Source: Bacteroidales bacterium | Lineage (GTDB): Bacteria > Bacteroidota > Bacteroidia > Bacteroidales > UBA7960 | Assembly (NCBI GenBank): GCA_007118135.1 | Contig: SKSE01000023.1 | Location: 1 to 41,835, forward strand | Reading direction: 5' to 3' | Length of the DNA stretch: 41,835 bases | Shown: positions 18,329 through 26,021 of the stretch, piece by piece | Position numbering within the stretch: the stretch's first letter is position 1 | Layout of the letters: each line of letters starts with the position of its first letter | Program-made: the position numbers and the translations under genes | Notes under the pieces: generated by a model | Database searches by the model: none | What the model was told of the DNA's origin: nothing | What the model saw: only the letters and a program-made list of their open reading frames with translations

Positions 18329-18775
18329 ATGGTAAAAAAAATCAAAAATAATTGTACTAAGGTGTTAAAACGTTCAGCATTATTCCTTTGCATGATATTG
18401 TTACTGGTGAATTGCAAAAGTAAATATGATGATTGTACCGAACAGGATTATGCTGATTGTATAACAGAAAAACCTGAAACCGGAAGAATCAAAGTATTAC
18501 TTACTATAAACAGCGAAAATCGTTTCATACCCGTTAATGTATATGAAGGCGACTTTGAAAACGGAAAATTGTTAAGGTCTGATACTATTACAATGCGAAC
18601 CTTTCATTATAATCTTACACCGGAAAAGGATTACTCTTTTACAGCGACTTATAAAGATGGTAACTCAACAATAATGGCAATTGATGGCGGACGGATTACA
18701 ATATCGCGATACAGAATGTGCGAATTACGGTGTTACGATCTTAATGCTCCCGAAATAGATTTGCGGCTGCGTTAA
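18329..18775 (+). CDS. Small lipoprotein, unknown function
   Basis: A 148-residue protein with a type II signal: basic start, hydrophobic stretch and lipobox LVNC (Cys29). The mature part has six cysteines, including the pairs in DDCTEQDYADC and MCELRC, and a central stretch of beta strands (GRIKVLLTINSE, FTATYKDGNSTIMAI) that could form a small Ig-like fold with disulfides. I do not recognise a family. It follows the ankyrin/barrel gene on the same strand and may be its partner at the outer membrane. Its last 4 bp overlap the end of the convergent Cys-rich gene. Confidence 0.75.
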   Translation: MVKKIKNNCTKVLKRSALFLCMILLLVNCKSKYDDCTEQDYADCITEKPETGRIKVLLTINSENRFIPVNVYEGDFENGKLLRSDTITMRTFHYNLTPEKDYSFTATYKDGNSTIMAIDGGRITISRYRMCELRCYDLNAPEIDLRLR

Positions 18776-18954
18776 TTCTTTTTTGCTGTAAAGTTTTTCA
18801 GATCGGTAACCAGCGGACACTTTTCACATTCGCTGCTGCAACCTTCGCAATCCGTGGCTTTGGCTTTGGGTCTTTTAAAAAATATAAGTATCCTGTAAAT
18901 GAAATAACTAAAAGCCGCAGCTACTATTAATATGGTAATTATCCATTGAAGCAT
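18772..18954 (-). CDS. FeoB-associated Cys-rich membrane protein
   Basis: This 60-residue protein has one N-terminal membrane helix (WIITILIVAAAFSYFIYRI) and a basic stretch, then a cysteine cluster C-x2-C-x3-C-x2-C (CEGCSSECEKC). This is the layout of the small Cys-rich proteins that accompany FeoB. It lies 18 bp downstream of feoAB on the same strand, so co-expression is likely. The cysteines may bind iron or respond to redox state; the exact role is not established. Confidence 0.88.
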   Translation of the reverse strand: MLQWIITILIVAAAFSYFIYRILIFFKRPKAKATDCEGCSSECEKCPLVTDLKNFTAKKN

Positions 18955-18972
18955 TTAAAACCTTCTGATTGG

Positions 18973-21498
18973 TTAATAACCAAGCAAACTTCCCACCTGG
19001 AAAACGATAAATGATGCCAGCCAGGCGACACCTGTGGTGTAGAACACAGTAAATACTCCCCACTTCCAATGACCCGATTCTTTAATAATGGCTGCCAATA
19101 CACCAATGCATGGAAAATAGAGTAACACGAAAATCATAAATGAAAGTGCTACAATAGGTGTAAATACTTTTTTACCTTGTCTGGGACCATCAGAATATGT
19201 TTGTGTTTGCAGTTTTTCAGTAAGCGATGCACTATGCGTTTGCACATGCTCATCAGCCTGGTAAAGAACTCCCATGGTACTTACTACTATCTCTTTGGCT
19301 GCCAGTCCGGAAAGAAGACTGATACTCATTTTCCAGTCAAATCCCAGGGGAGCCATAACAGGCTCAATAAACCGGCCAAGATTGCCAATAAGACTGTTTT
19401 CCTGACGCTCCTGCAATATAGATGATTCCAGATTGTCAAGAACTGCATTACGTTCATTAAGAATATTTTCGCGCTCACTTTGAGAAACATCCGGAATGCT
19501 TGCCAGCATTTCTTCGTACTGGGTTTTTACTTCCTGTTTCTGAACTTCAAGCTTTCGGTTGTATTCAAAACCATATGGGAAATAGCCCAACACCCATATA
19601 ATTATTGACGCCACAAGTATGATTCCGCTGATTTTCTTAAGATAATGAACAGCTTTACTCCACATGTGTATAATGGCTGCTTTTAATGTAGGAACTCTGT
19701 AAGGAGGAAGCTCCATTACAAAAGGTACTTCTTCGCCACGGAAAATCGTTTTTTTGAATAATATGGCTGAAACCACCGCCGTAGCTATTCCCAGAGCATA
19801 AATCAGAAATAATATAGTTCCCTGGTAGCTGGAGAAAAATGCTGTTATAAAGAGAACGTATACAGGCAGACGTGCGCTGCACGACATAAAAGGATTAATA
19901 ATCATGGTAAGCAGCCGGTCGTTGCGGTTGGCAAGTGTTCTTGTGGCCATTATTGCAGGAACATTACATCCGAAACCCATAAGCATAGGTATAAATGATT
20001 TGCCATGAAGTCCTATTTTATGCATAAGCTTATCCATAATAAATACTGCCCGCGACATGTAACCTGTATCTTCCATTAAACTTATGAAAAAGAACAGGAG
20101 TATTATATTAGGCAGGAATACTATTACACCGCCAACACCACTTATTACTCCATTTATCAGAAGATCTTTCAACGGACCGGCCTGCATTGTATGATCAAGA
20201 TAAACGCTCAGATTTTCAACCCCGGTTTCAATCCATTCCATAGGGTAGGAGCCCAAAAAGAAAGTAACCGAAAACATTACCCACATAAAGAACAGAAAAA
20301 TGGGGAAACCGAATAGTTTGTGTGTAATAAGTGTATCAATTATTTCGCTGCTTTTACGTCTTTCACTTTCGGCAGGCTCGAGAGTTTCTTTCAGTGCACC
20401 GGTAATAAAACCGTATTTAAGGTCTGTGATAATTGTATCAGTGTTATCATTGAATTCATCCTCCAGCTTTTTAACCTCCTTTTCGGTACTTTCAAGTATA
20501 TCTTTGTGATTATGACAGTTTTCGACAATTTTTGTGGATATTTCAGGGTCTTTCTCCAAAAGCTTAAGTGCAAGAAATCGGGTAGAAACCCTGTCGGTTA
20601 AATGTTGGTTGCCCGGTGCATTGATTTTGTCCTGAATGAGTTTCAGCGATTTTTCAAAAGACTCACCATAATTGATATGAATGTGTCTTTGTGTATGATC
20701 TCTATCTTCAAAAACTTCAATTACTTTGTCGAATACATCTCTTATGCCCTTGCCTTTTGAACTTACAGCAGGAATAATGGGAATACCAATCATTTTTCCC
20801 AACGAGTCATAATCAAATTTATCACCCTTCTTTTCCAACTCGTCATACATGTTAAGAACCATCACAACCTTAATATCCATATCAATAAGCTGAGTTGTGA
20901 GATACAGATTTCTTTCAAGATTGGATCCGTCAACGATGTTAATTACAACATCGGGAAGATTCTCGGTAATGAAATCCCTTACAAATAATTCTTCAGGTGT
21001 ATATGCCGAAATGGAATAAGTGCCTGGTAAATCAGTAATATTAAAGCGATAACCCTTTTGTTTAAACCAAGCAAGCTTGGCATCTACCGTAACGCCACTG
21101 TAGTTTCCTACCCGCTCACGTGAGCCCGATGCATGGTTGAAGAAACTGGTTTTTCCACTATTGGGGTTACCCACCAGGGCAACATTGATGTTACGGCCGT
21201 TTTGCCGTGTAACTTTAAAACCTTCACTTACAATAACCCCCTCAAAATCTGAGCTTTTATAATCTCTTTCTTTATCGAGGGGCATTACCTCTATGAGTTG
21301 TGCTTCACTGCTGCGCAACGAAACATTATAGCCCATTATACTATATTCTATAGGATCTTTTAGAGGAGCTTTCTTAATTACTTCTACAGTTTTACCTGCT
21401 ACAAAACCCATTTCAATGATCCTCCTTCGAAAAGCCCCTCTTCCTTTCACCTTTAATATGATACCCTTTTCGCCGTTTTTTAGCTCCAATAAAGTCAT
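18973..21498 (-). CDS. feoB: FeoA-FeoB fusion, ferrous iron transporter
   Basis: FeoB imports Fe2+ across the inner membrane. The 841-residue chain has an N-terminal FeoA (SH3-like) domain (residues 1-75: GRGAFRRRIIEMGF) fused to FeoB. The G domain has G1 GNPNSGKTS (110-118), G3 DLPGTYS and G4 NMYD, followed by a helical GDI-like region. From about residue 390 come the membrane core segments with the gate motifs (GFGCNVPAIMATRTL, NPFMSCSARLPVY, GLAAKEIVVSTMG). A charged helical insertion (about 640-690) lies in the second half of the core. The FeoA-FeoB fusion is usual in Bacteroidota. The promoter region to the right carries inverted repeats that may be iron-responsive. Confidence 0.96.
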   Translation of the reverse strand: MTLLELKNGEKGIILKVKGRGAFRRRIIEMGFVAGKTVEVIKKAPLKDPIEYSIMGYNVSLRSSEAQLIEVMPLDKERDYKSSDFEGVIVSEGFKVTRQNGRNINVALVGNPNSGKTSFFNHASGSRERVGNYSGVTVDAKLAWFKQKGYRFNITDLPGTYSISAYTPEELFVRDFITENLPDVVINIVDGSNLERNLYLTTQLIDMDIKVVMVLNMYDELEKKGDKFDYDSLGKMIGIPIIPAVSSKGKGIRDVFDKVIEVFEDRDHTQRHIHINYGESFEKSLKLIQDKINAPGNQHLTDRVSTRFLALKLLEKDPEISTKIVENCHNHKDILESTEKEVKKLEDEFNDNTDTIITDLKYGFITGALKETLEPAESERRKSSEIIDTLITHKLFGFPIFLFFMWVMFSVTFFLGSYPMEWIETGVENLSVYLDHTMQAGPLKDLLINGVISGVGGVIVFLPNIILLFFFISLMEDTGYMSRAVFIMDKLMHKIGLHGKSFIPMLMGFGCNVPAIMATRTLANRNDRLLTMIINPFMSCSARLPVYVLFITAFFSSYQGTILFLIYALGIATAVVSAILFKKTIFRGEEVPFVMELPPYRVPTLKAAIIHMWSKAVHYLKKISGIILVASIIIWVLGYFPYGFEYNRKLEVQKQEVKTQYEEMLASIPDVSQSERENILNERNAVLDNLESSILQERQENSLIGNLGRFIEPVMAPLGFDWKMSISLLSGLAAKEIVVSTMGVLYQADEHVQTHSASLTEKLQTQTYSDGPRQGKKVFTPIVALSFMIFVLLYFPCIGVLAAIIKESGHWKWGVFTVFYTTGVAWLASFIVFQVGSLLGY

Positions 21499-21555
21499 AA
21501 CCGGATTTTGTAAAAGTAAACTTAGGAGCTCATTGTCAGTTCCTAGTCTGCAATT

Positions 21556-21571
21556 AATCTTTATTTAGATT
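21556..21571. promoter_or_regulatory. Inverted repeat in the feoAB leader
   Basis: AATCT-N6-AGATT lies between the predicted feoAB -7 box (21585-21592) and the start codon (21498). An operator at this place would block initiation or early elongation, so it is a candidate site for an iron regulator of the Fur or DtxR type. It does not match the classic Fur box. Confidence 0.35.
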
Positions 21572-21584
21572 GAATTAATTCAGG

Positions 21585-21592
21585 CAAATTTA
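21585..21592 (-). promoter_or_regulatory. Putative -7 box for feoAB
   Basis: CAAATTTA on the plus strand reads TAAATTTG on the feoAB strand, a full match to TAnnTTTG. It predicts a leader of about 80 nt. No clear -33 element was seen. Confidence 0.45.
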
Positions 21593-21629
21593 TAGAAAAA
21601 AAGGATCATGTAGGAATACTGTAATGAAA

Positions 21630-21727
21630 ATCCCCATAAATGGGGATGATATATTACAGATAAAAATTCATAGGGTAATTGAAACTGAAAAATGTTCGGT
21701 AACATTACATACATTTGATATGTATGT
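21630..21727. promoter_or_regulatory. Three further inverted repeats in the feoAB-dxs region
   Basis: In order these are ATCCCCAT-AA-ATGGGGAT (21630-21647), AATGTT-CGGT-AACATT (21691-21706), and arms ACATACAT and ATGTATGT around a 5-bp centre (21707-21727). All three are perfect. They lie upstream of both predicted -7 boxes, where activators or repressors would bind, and are not expected to be transcribed. The dense, distinct dyads suggest more than one regulator. Confidence 0.5.
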
Positions 21728-21750
21728 TTTTTAATGATCCTTTATTTTTA

Positions 21751-21758
21751 TACTTTTG
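21751..21758 (+). promoter_or_regulatory. Putative -7 box for dxs
   Basis: TACTTTTG matches TAnnTTTG and lies 39 bp before the ATG at 21797. It lies downstream of the earlier in-frame ATG at 21734, which supports the shorter dxs protein. Confidence 0.5.
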
Positions 21759-21796
21759 TAGAATATTTTTTGAAAAATAATTTCCTGAAGAATCAG

Positions 21797-23725
21797 ATGA
21801 TTCCAGAGGCCGGCAAAATACTATCCACCATTGAATCTCCTTCCGATCTGAAAGGGCTTAACCTGGATCAGTTGATTCAGGTATGTGATGAGTTGCGTCG
21901 TTTTATTATTGATGCTGCCTGCATAAATCCAGGACATTTTGGTGCAAGCCTTGGCGTTGTTGAGCTAACGGTAGCCCTTCACCATGTTTTTAATACACCT
22001 TATGATAAACTGATTTGGGATGTTGGTCATCAGGCGTATGCTCACAAGATCCTTACAGGGCGCAGGGATATTTTTCATACTAATCGCAAATATGAAGGAG
22101 TAAGCGGGTTTCCAAAAATGAGTGAAAGCTCCTATGATGCTTTTGGAACAGGTCATTCATCAACCAGTATTTCTGCAGCTCTTGGAATGGCCATTGCCAG
22201 CGACCTTCAAAATGATAAAGATCGGCATCATATTGCAGTTATCGGCGATGGAAGTATGACTGCAGGTATGGCATTCGAAGCATTGAATCATGCCGGTGTT
22301 GCAAACGCCAATTTACTTGTTGTATTGAATGATAACGGTATTGCCATTGATAAGAATGTGGGCGCACTTAAAGAATATCTTACCGACATTACTACTTCGC
22401 GCACTTACAATAAACTCAAGGATGATATCTGGAATGCATTGGGTTCAATAAGCCGCTACGGCCCCAATACCAGGGGTTTGATTCAGAAACTTGAAAACGC
22501 CATAAAAACAACTTTGCTCAAGCAAAGTAACCTGTTTGAGTCATTGAATTTCAGGTACTTCGGTCCGGTTGACGGGCATGATGTTCAGCATTTGACCAAG
22601 GTATTAAAGGATTTGCAACACATTAAAGGGCCGAAACTACTGCATGTGATTACTTTAAAAGGAAAAGGTTTTCCGCATGCCGAAAAGGAGCAAACCAAAT
22701 TTCATGCTCCGGGTTTTTTTAATAAGCAAACAGGAGAATTAAAGGTAGCTCCATGTGAAAAAAATCAACCACCTCGCTACCAGGTAGTTTTTGGAAAAAC
22801 TCTGCTTGAGCTGGCAGAGAAAAACCCTAAAATTGTGGGCATTACACCTGCAATGCCCACAGGTAGCTCATTAAATATCATGATGAATGCTATTCCCGAA
22901 AGAGCTTTTGATGTGGGTATAGCCGAGCAGCATGCAGTTACTTTTTCAGCAGGTTTGGCAGCACAGGGATTAATCCCCTATTGCAATATTTATTCTTCGT
23001 TCTTTCAAAGAGCATTCGATCAGGCTGTTCATGATGTTGCACTGCAGAATTTACCGGTTGTTTTTTGCCTTGACAGGGCGGGACTCGTAGGTGAAGACGG
23101 ACCCACCCACCACGGTTCTTTTGATCTTTCATTTCTGCGATGTATCCCTAATCTTACGATAGCTTCGCCCATGAATGAGCAGGAATTACGCAATCTCATG
23201 TTTACTGCCCAGGATAATCCCAAAGGACCTATGGTTATCCGATATCCCCGTGGAAACGGTGTGATGAAGAACTGGAGAACTCCATTTGAAAAAATTCAGA
23301 TTGGTAAAGGCCGGAAGTTAAGAGACGGGAAGGAACTGGCTATAATATCAATAGGTCCGATGGGTAATGAAGTGCTCAAAGCTTGCAATTACATTGAAAC
23401 CCAAAGCAAAATCAGTGCAGCTATGTATGATTTACGTTTTATCAAACCCATTGATGAAAGGTTACTTCACGAAGTCTTCAAAAACTTTGATAAAATTATA
23501 ACCATTGAAGATAACGCAATAGCAGGTGGCATGGGATCTGCAGTTATTGAGTTTATGGCTGATAATGGATATAATGCCAGGGTTAAAAGGATGGGAATTC
23601 CTGATTACTTTGTCCAGCAGGGTACTCTGACGGAATTACACAAAGAATGTGGTTATGACTTTGATTCGCTTGTAAAAGAAATAACAACCATTTGCCGAAG
23701 TAGTTTTGCACTTTCGGCAAGCTGA
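21797..23725 (+). CDS. dxs: 1-deoxy-D-xylulose-5-phosphate synthase
   Basis: Dxs condenses pyruvate and glyceraldehyde 3-phosphate to DXP, the entry step of the MEP isoprenoid pathway. I start at the ATG at 21797 (643 residues, close to the usual 620-640) because the 21-residue upstream extension is not conserved and a -7 box lies inside it. The TPP motif GDGSMTAG is at 150-157 with NDN at 178-180. DVGIAEQHAVTFSAGLA (transketolase Glu) and DRAGLVGEDGPTHHGSFD follow, then the C-terminal transketolase domain. It heads a plus-strand run with the ZIP transporter. Confidence 0.96.
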   Translation: MIPEAGKILSTIESPSDLKGLNLDQLIQVCDELRRFIIDAACINPGHFGASLGVVELTVALHHVFNTPYDKLIWDVGHQAYAHKILTGRRDIFHTNRKYEGVSGFPKMSESSYDAFGTGHSSTSISAALGMAIASDLQNDKDRHHIAVIGDGSMTAGMAFEALNHAGVANANLLVVLNDNGIAIDKNVGALKEYLTDITTSRTYNKLKDDIWNALGSISRYGPNTRGLIQKLENAIKTTLLKQSNLFESLNFRYFGPVDGHDVQHLTKVLKDLQHIKGPKLLHVITLKGKGFPHAEKEQTKFHAPGFFNKQTGELKVAPCEKNQPPRYQVVFGKTLLELAEKNPKIVGITPAMPTGSSLNIMMNAIPERAFDVGIAEQHAVTFSAGLAAQGLIPYCNIYSSFFQRAFDQAVHDVALQNLPVVFCLDRAGLVGEDGPTHHGSFDLSFLRCIPNLTIASPMNEQELRNLMFTAQDNPKGPMVIRYPRGNGVMKNWRTPFEKIQIGKGRKLRDGKELAIISIGPMGNEVLKACNYIETQSKISAAMYDLRFIKPIDERLLHEVFKNFDKIITIEDNAIAGGMGSAVIEFMADNGYNARVKRMGIPDYFVQQGTLTELHKECGYDFDSLVKEITTICRSSFALSAS

Positions 23726-23782
23726 TTTTGGCCATCAAGTTTAAATTTTATATTGTTTTAATTAAGTAAAAAAATACAGGTT

Positions 23783-24619
23783 TTGTCAGATATACTCTCT
23801 CAGCTTAGTGAAAGTCATAATGTATTGCTTGCCTTTGGCTTGACGTTATTTGCAGGCTTATCAACCGGTATCGGAAGTGCTATCGCCTTTTTCACAAAAA
23901 ACACAAATACCCGTTTTCTTTCATTGTCGCTGGGTTTTTCAGCCGGAGTAATGATTTACATCTCATTTATGGAGATCATGCCCAAAAGTATTGAAGTTAT
24001 GGCTGATGACCTGCCTGAACGAAATGCATACCTGATGGCAATTCTGGGTTTTTTTGCCGGAATGCTTCTGATAGCAGTTATTGACAGGCTTGTTCCAAGC
24101 TTTGAAAACCCACATGAAATCAGAAAGGTGGAAGACCTGGAACCCAGCCCGGAGGACATCAGAAAGAAAAAACTTTATCGTATGGGTGTTATGTCGGCTT
24201 TTGCTATTGCCATACATAACTTTCCGGAGGGTTTGGCTACATTTATTGTGGCACTTCAGGATATTAAGCTGGGATTACCTATTGCCATCGCTATTGCCAT
24301 ACATAACATACCTGAGGGCATTGCTATTTCAGTACCTATATTTTATGCAACAGGAAGTCGTAAAAAAGCATTCAAATACAGTTTTCTGTCAGGGTTGGCA
24401 GAACCATTGGGAGCCGTATTTGGATTTTTGATCCTTATGCCATTTCTGAATGATATTTTATTCGGGTTTATTTTTGCTTCAGTAGCCGGAATTATGATAT
24501 TTATTTCCATAGATGAATTACTTCCTGCTGCACGGGAGTATGACGAACCTCATCTTTCCTTATATGGATTAATGGCAGGTATGGCAGTGATGGCGGTAAG
24601 CCTTGTAATGTTTATGTAA
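23783..24619 (+). CDS. zupT: ZIP-family metal transporter (ZupT-like)
   Basis: An inner-membrane ZIP transporter that takes up zinc and probably other divalent metals. The 278 residues form about eight helices. The metal-site motifs are HNFPEG (145-150) and HNIPEG (174-179), plus SFMEIMP in an earlier helix. A charged cytoplasmic loop (about 105-132) separates the halves. The only start that keeps the first helix is a TTG at 23783, preceded by ACAGG; no in-frame ATG exists until well inside the protein. It lies 57 bp after dxs. Confidence 0.92.
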   Translation: MSDILSQLSESHNVLLAFGLTLFAGLSTGIGSAIAFFTKNTNTRFLSLSLGFSAGVMIYISFMEIMPKSIEVMADDLPERNAYLMAILGFFAGMLLIAVIDRLVPSFENPHEIRKVEDLEPSPEDIRKKKLYRMGVMSAFAIAIHNFPEGLATFIVALQDIKLGLPIAIAIAIHNIPEGIAISVPIFYATGSRKKAFKYSFLSGLAEPLGAVFGFLILMPFLNDILFGFIFASVAGIMIFISIDELLPAAREYDEPHLSLYGLMAGMAVMAVSLVMFM

Positions 24620-24655
24620 AACAACAGAATTATTTAACCTGAACCAAAGATTAAT

Positions 24656-25075
24656 ATGTTTATAAGTGAAACCCAGATAAGAGTTAGATACGGAGAAACA
24701 GATCAGATGGGTTATGTGTATTATGGCAATTATCCTGCCTACTACGAAGTGGGTAGGGCAGAAGCCATGCGTAAACTGAGTATGACCTACCGGCAGATGG
24801 AAGAGAGAGGAGTAATGATGCCCATAGCTTCTATGCAGCTTAAATATATCCGGCCTGCACATTACGATGATTTGTTAACTGTACGAACCATAGTTAAAGA
24901 GTTTCCCAAAGCAAGAATGCATTTTTATTATGAAGTTTACAATGAGAGTAAAAAGCTAATCAATCAGGGTGAAACCATACTTGCATTTGTAGATATTAAG
25001 AGTGGCAGACCATGCCAGGCTCCTGAATGGTTTCAGGATGCCTTAAAAGAAAAATGGCCGGTTAAGGAGAACTAA
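24656..25075 (+). CDS. 4-hydroxybenzoyl-CoA thioesterase family (YbgC-like) acyl-CoA thioesterase
   Basis: A 139-residue hot-dog-fold thioesterase. The N-terminal motif RYGETDQMGYVYYGNY contains the catalytic Asp16 followed by the typical Y-x2-Y; the central helix YYEVGRAEAMRKL and the ASMQLKYIRPAHYDD strand match YbgC/4HBT. It hydrolyses acyl-CoA, possibly linked to phospholipid metabolism. It lies 36 bp after the ZIP gene in the same direction. Confidence 0.9.
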   Translation: MFISETQIRVRYGETDQMGYVYYGNYPAYYEVGRAEAMRKLSMTYRQMEERGVMMPIASMQLKYIRPAHYDDLLTVRTIVKEFPKARMHFYYEVYNESKKLINQGETILAFVDIKSGRPCQAPEWFQDALKEKWPVKEN

Positions 25076-25142
25076 ACTATTTCCTAAAATGGTTTGTTGA
25101 CTTTAAATGTATTGATTATTAAATATTTCAATCTGTAAAACT

Positions 25143-25535
25143 ATGGAAATGGAAATCATACTGGGAGAAAACCAGAAAGTTAAAGCCAGATACAAAGGTT
25201 TTGAAATAGAAACTGATCAGCCTGAAAAAGCAGGTGGCGAAAATTCTGCACCTTCACCTTTTGATTTTTTCCTTATCAGTATAGGTGCGTGTGCAGGTTG
25301 GTATGTAAAATCATTTTGTCAGCAACGAAAACTCCCGGAGGAGGGTATCAAGGTATTTATGACAACCCACCGCAATTCTGAAACCAGAATGATAGAGAAA
25401 ATGAAAATTGATATTCGTTTACCACAGGATTTTCCTGATAAATACCGCGATGCCGTTATAAAAGCTGCCGGTGCATGTACGGTAAAAAAACACATTACAA
25501 ATGCACCCGAATTTTCTATTGTTACCAGCAAATAA
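25143..25535 (+). CDS. OsmC/Ohr-family protein
   Basis: A 130-residue OsmC-type protein, a thiol peroxidase fold that reduces organic hydroperoxides. Both redox cysteines are present: Cys50 in SIGACAGWYVKSF and Cys112 in AAGACTVKKHI. GENSAPSPFDFFLISIG is the typical pre-Cys region. It lies 67 bp after the thioesterase. The last codons overlap a predicted promoter for the next gene. Confidence 0.9.
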   Translation: MEMEIILGENQKVKARYKGFEIETDQPEKAGGENSAPSPFDFFLISIGACAGWYVKSFCQQRKLPEEGIKVFMTTHRNSETRMIEKMKIDIRLPQDFPDKYRDAVIKAAGACTVKKHITNAPEFSIVTSK

Positions 25536-25548
25536 TAATCTAAATTTG
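25519..25548 (+). promoter_or_regulatory. Promoter inside the osmC 3' end
   Basis: TTG (25519-25521) and TAAATTTG (25541-25548) are 19 bp apart, a full match to the Bacteroidota promoter pattern. The start codon of the CoA-binding gene is only 7 bp downstream of the -7 box, so the transcript would have almost no leader. Confidence 0.5.
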
Positions 25549-25555
25549 CAGCATT

Positions 25556-25918
25556 ATGAGCAAAAAGACATTAGTGCTAGGGGCAAGCCCCACACCCACA
25601 AGATATGCTTACAAAGCAGTTAAAAGATTGCTTTCTCACGGACATGAAGTTGTGGCCATAGGAAAAGTGGAGGCAGAAATAGATTCGGTTAAGATTACTA
25701 AGGATATGGACGACATTACTGACCTGCACACTGTGACCTTGTATTTAAATCCGGAGAAACAGGAACCCTATCTGGATTATATTATTGAGCAAAGTCCCAA
25801 AAGAATTATATTTAATCCCGGAAGTTATAATCCAAAACTTGATAAATTGGCCAAAGCTGCAGGTATTCAGGTTATGGAAGATTGCACGCTGGTAATGCTC
25901 GATATGGATGATTTCTGA
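25556..25918 (+). CDS. CoA-binding-domain protein (YccU-like)
   Basis: A 120-residue single-domain Rossmann protein of the CoA_binding_2 group (YccU-like). The N-terminal VLGASPTPTRYAYKAVKRL loop and the RIIFNPGSYNP segment are the nucleotide-binding features. The biochemical role of stand-alone members is not known. The start ATG sits 20 bp after the osmC stop and just after a strong promoter match. Confidence 0.85.
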   Translation: MSKKTLVLGASPTPTRYAYKAVKRLLSHGHEVVAIGKVEAEIDSVKITKDMDDITDLHTVTLYLNPEKQEPYLDYIIEQSPKRIIFNPGSYNPKLDKLAKAAGIQVMEDCTLVMLDMDDF

Positions 25919-25960
25919 AAGTATTTTTCTCAGGATATCAGAATTTGTAAGATCTTTTAT

Positions 25961-25989
25961 TGCCCCCGGTGCATCTGAGTGCGGGGGCA
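25961..25989. terminator. GC-rich hairpin before the PLP-enzyme gene
   Basis: TGCCCCCG and CGGGGGCA form a perfect 8-bp stem with a 13-nt loop, 42 bp after the CoA-binding gene and 32 bp before the PLP-enzyme gene. The following sequence is AT-rich but lacks a T run, so a terminator is likely but not certain; a leader regulatory hairpin is the alternative. I see no SAM-riboswitch core. Confidence 0.4.
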
Positions 25990-26021
25990 CTATTATATTA
26001 TAATAATTGTAAAACAATATT

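Noticed and set aside
24081-24431. Plus-strand frame of 116 codons inside the ZIP transporter gene
   Set aside because: It lies out of frame within a gene with clear membrane and metal motifs; the product has no recognisable features.
25919-26021. SAM or other riboswitch before the sulfur amino-acid enzyme
   Set aside because: Only a simple GC-rich hairpin and a small stem are present; no known aptamer core could be recognised and the leader is short.
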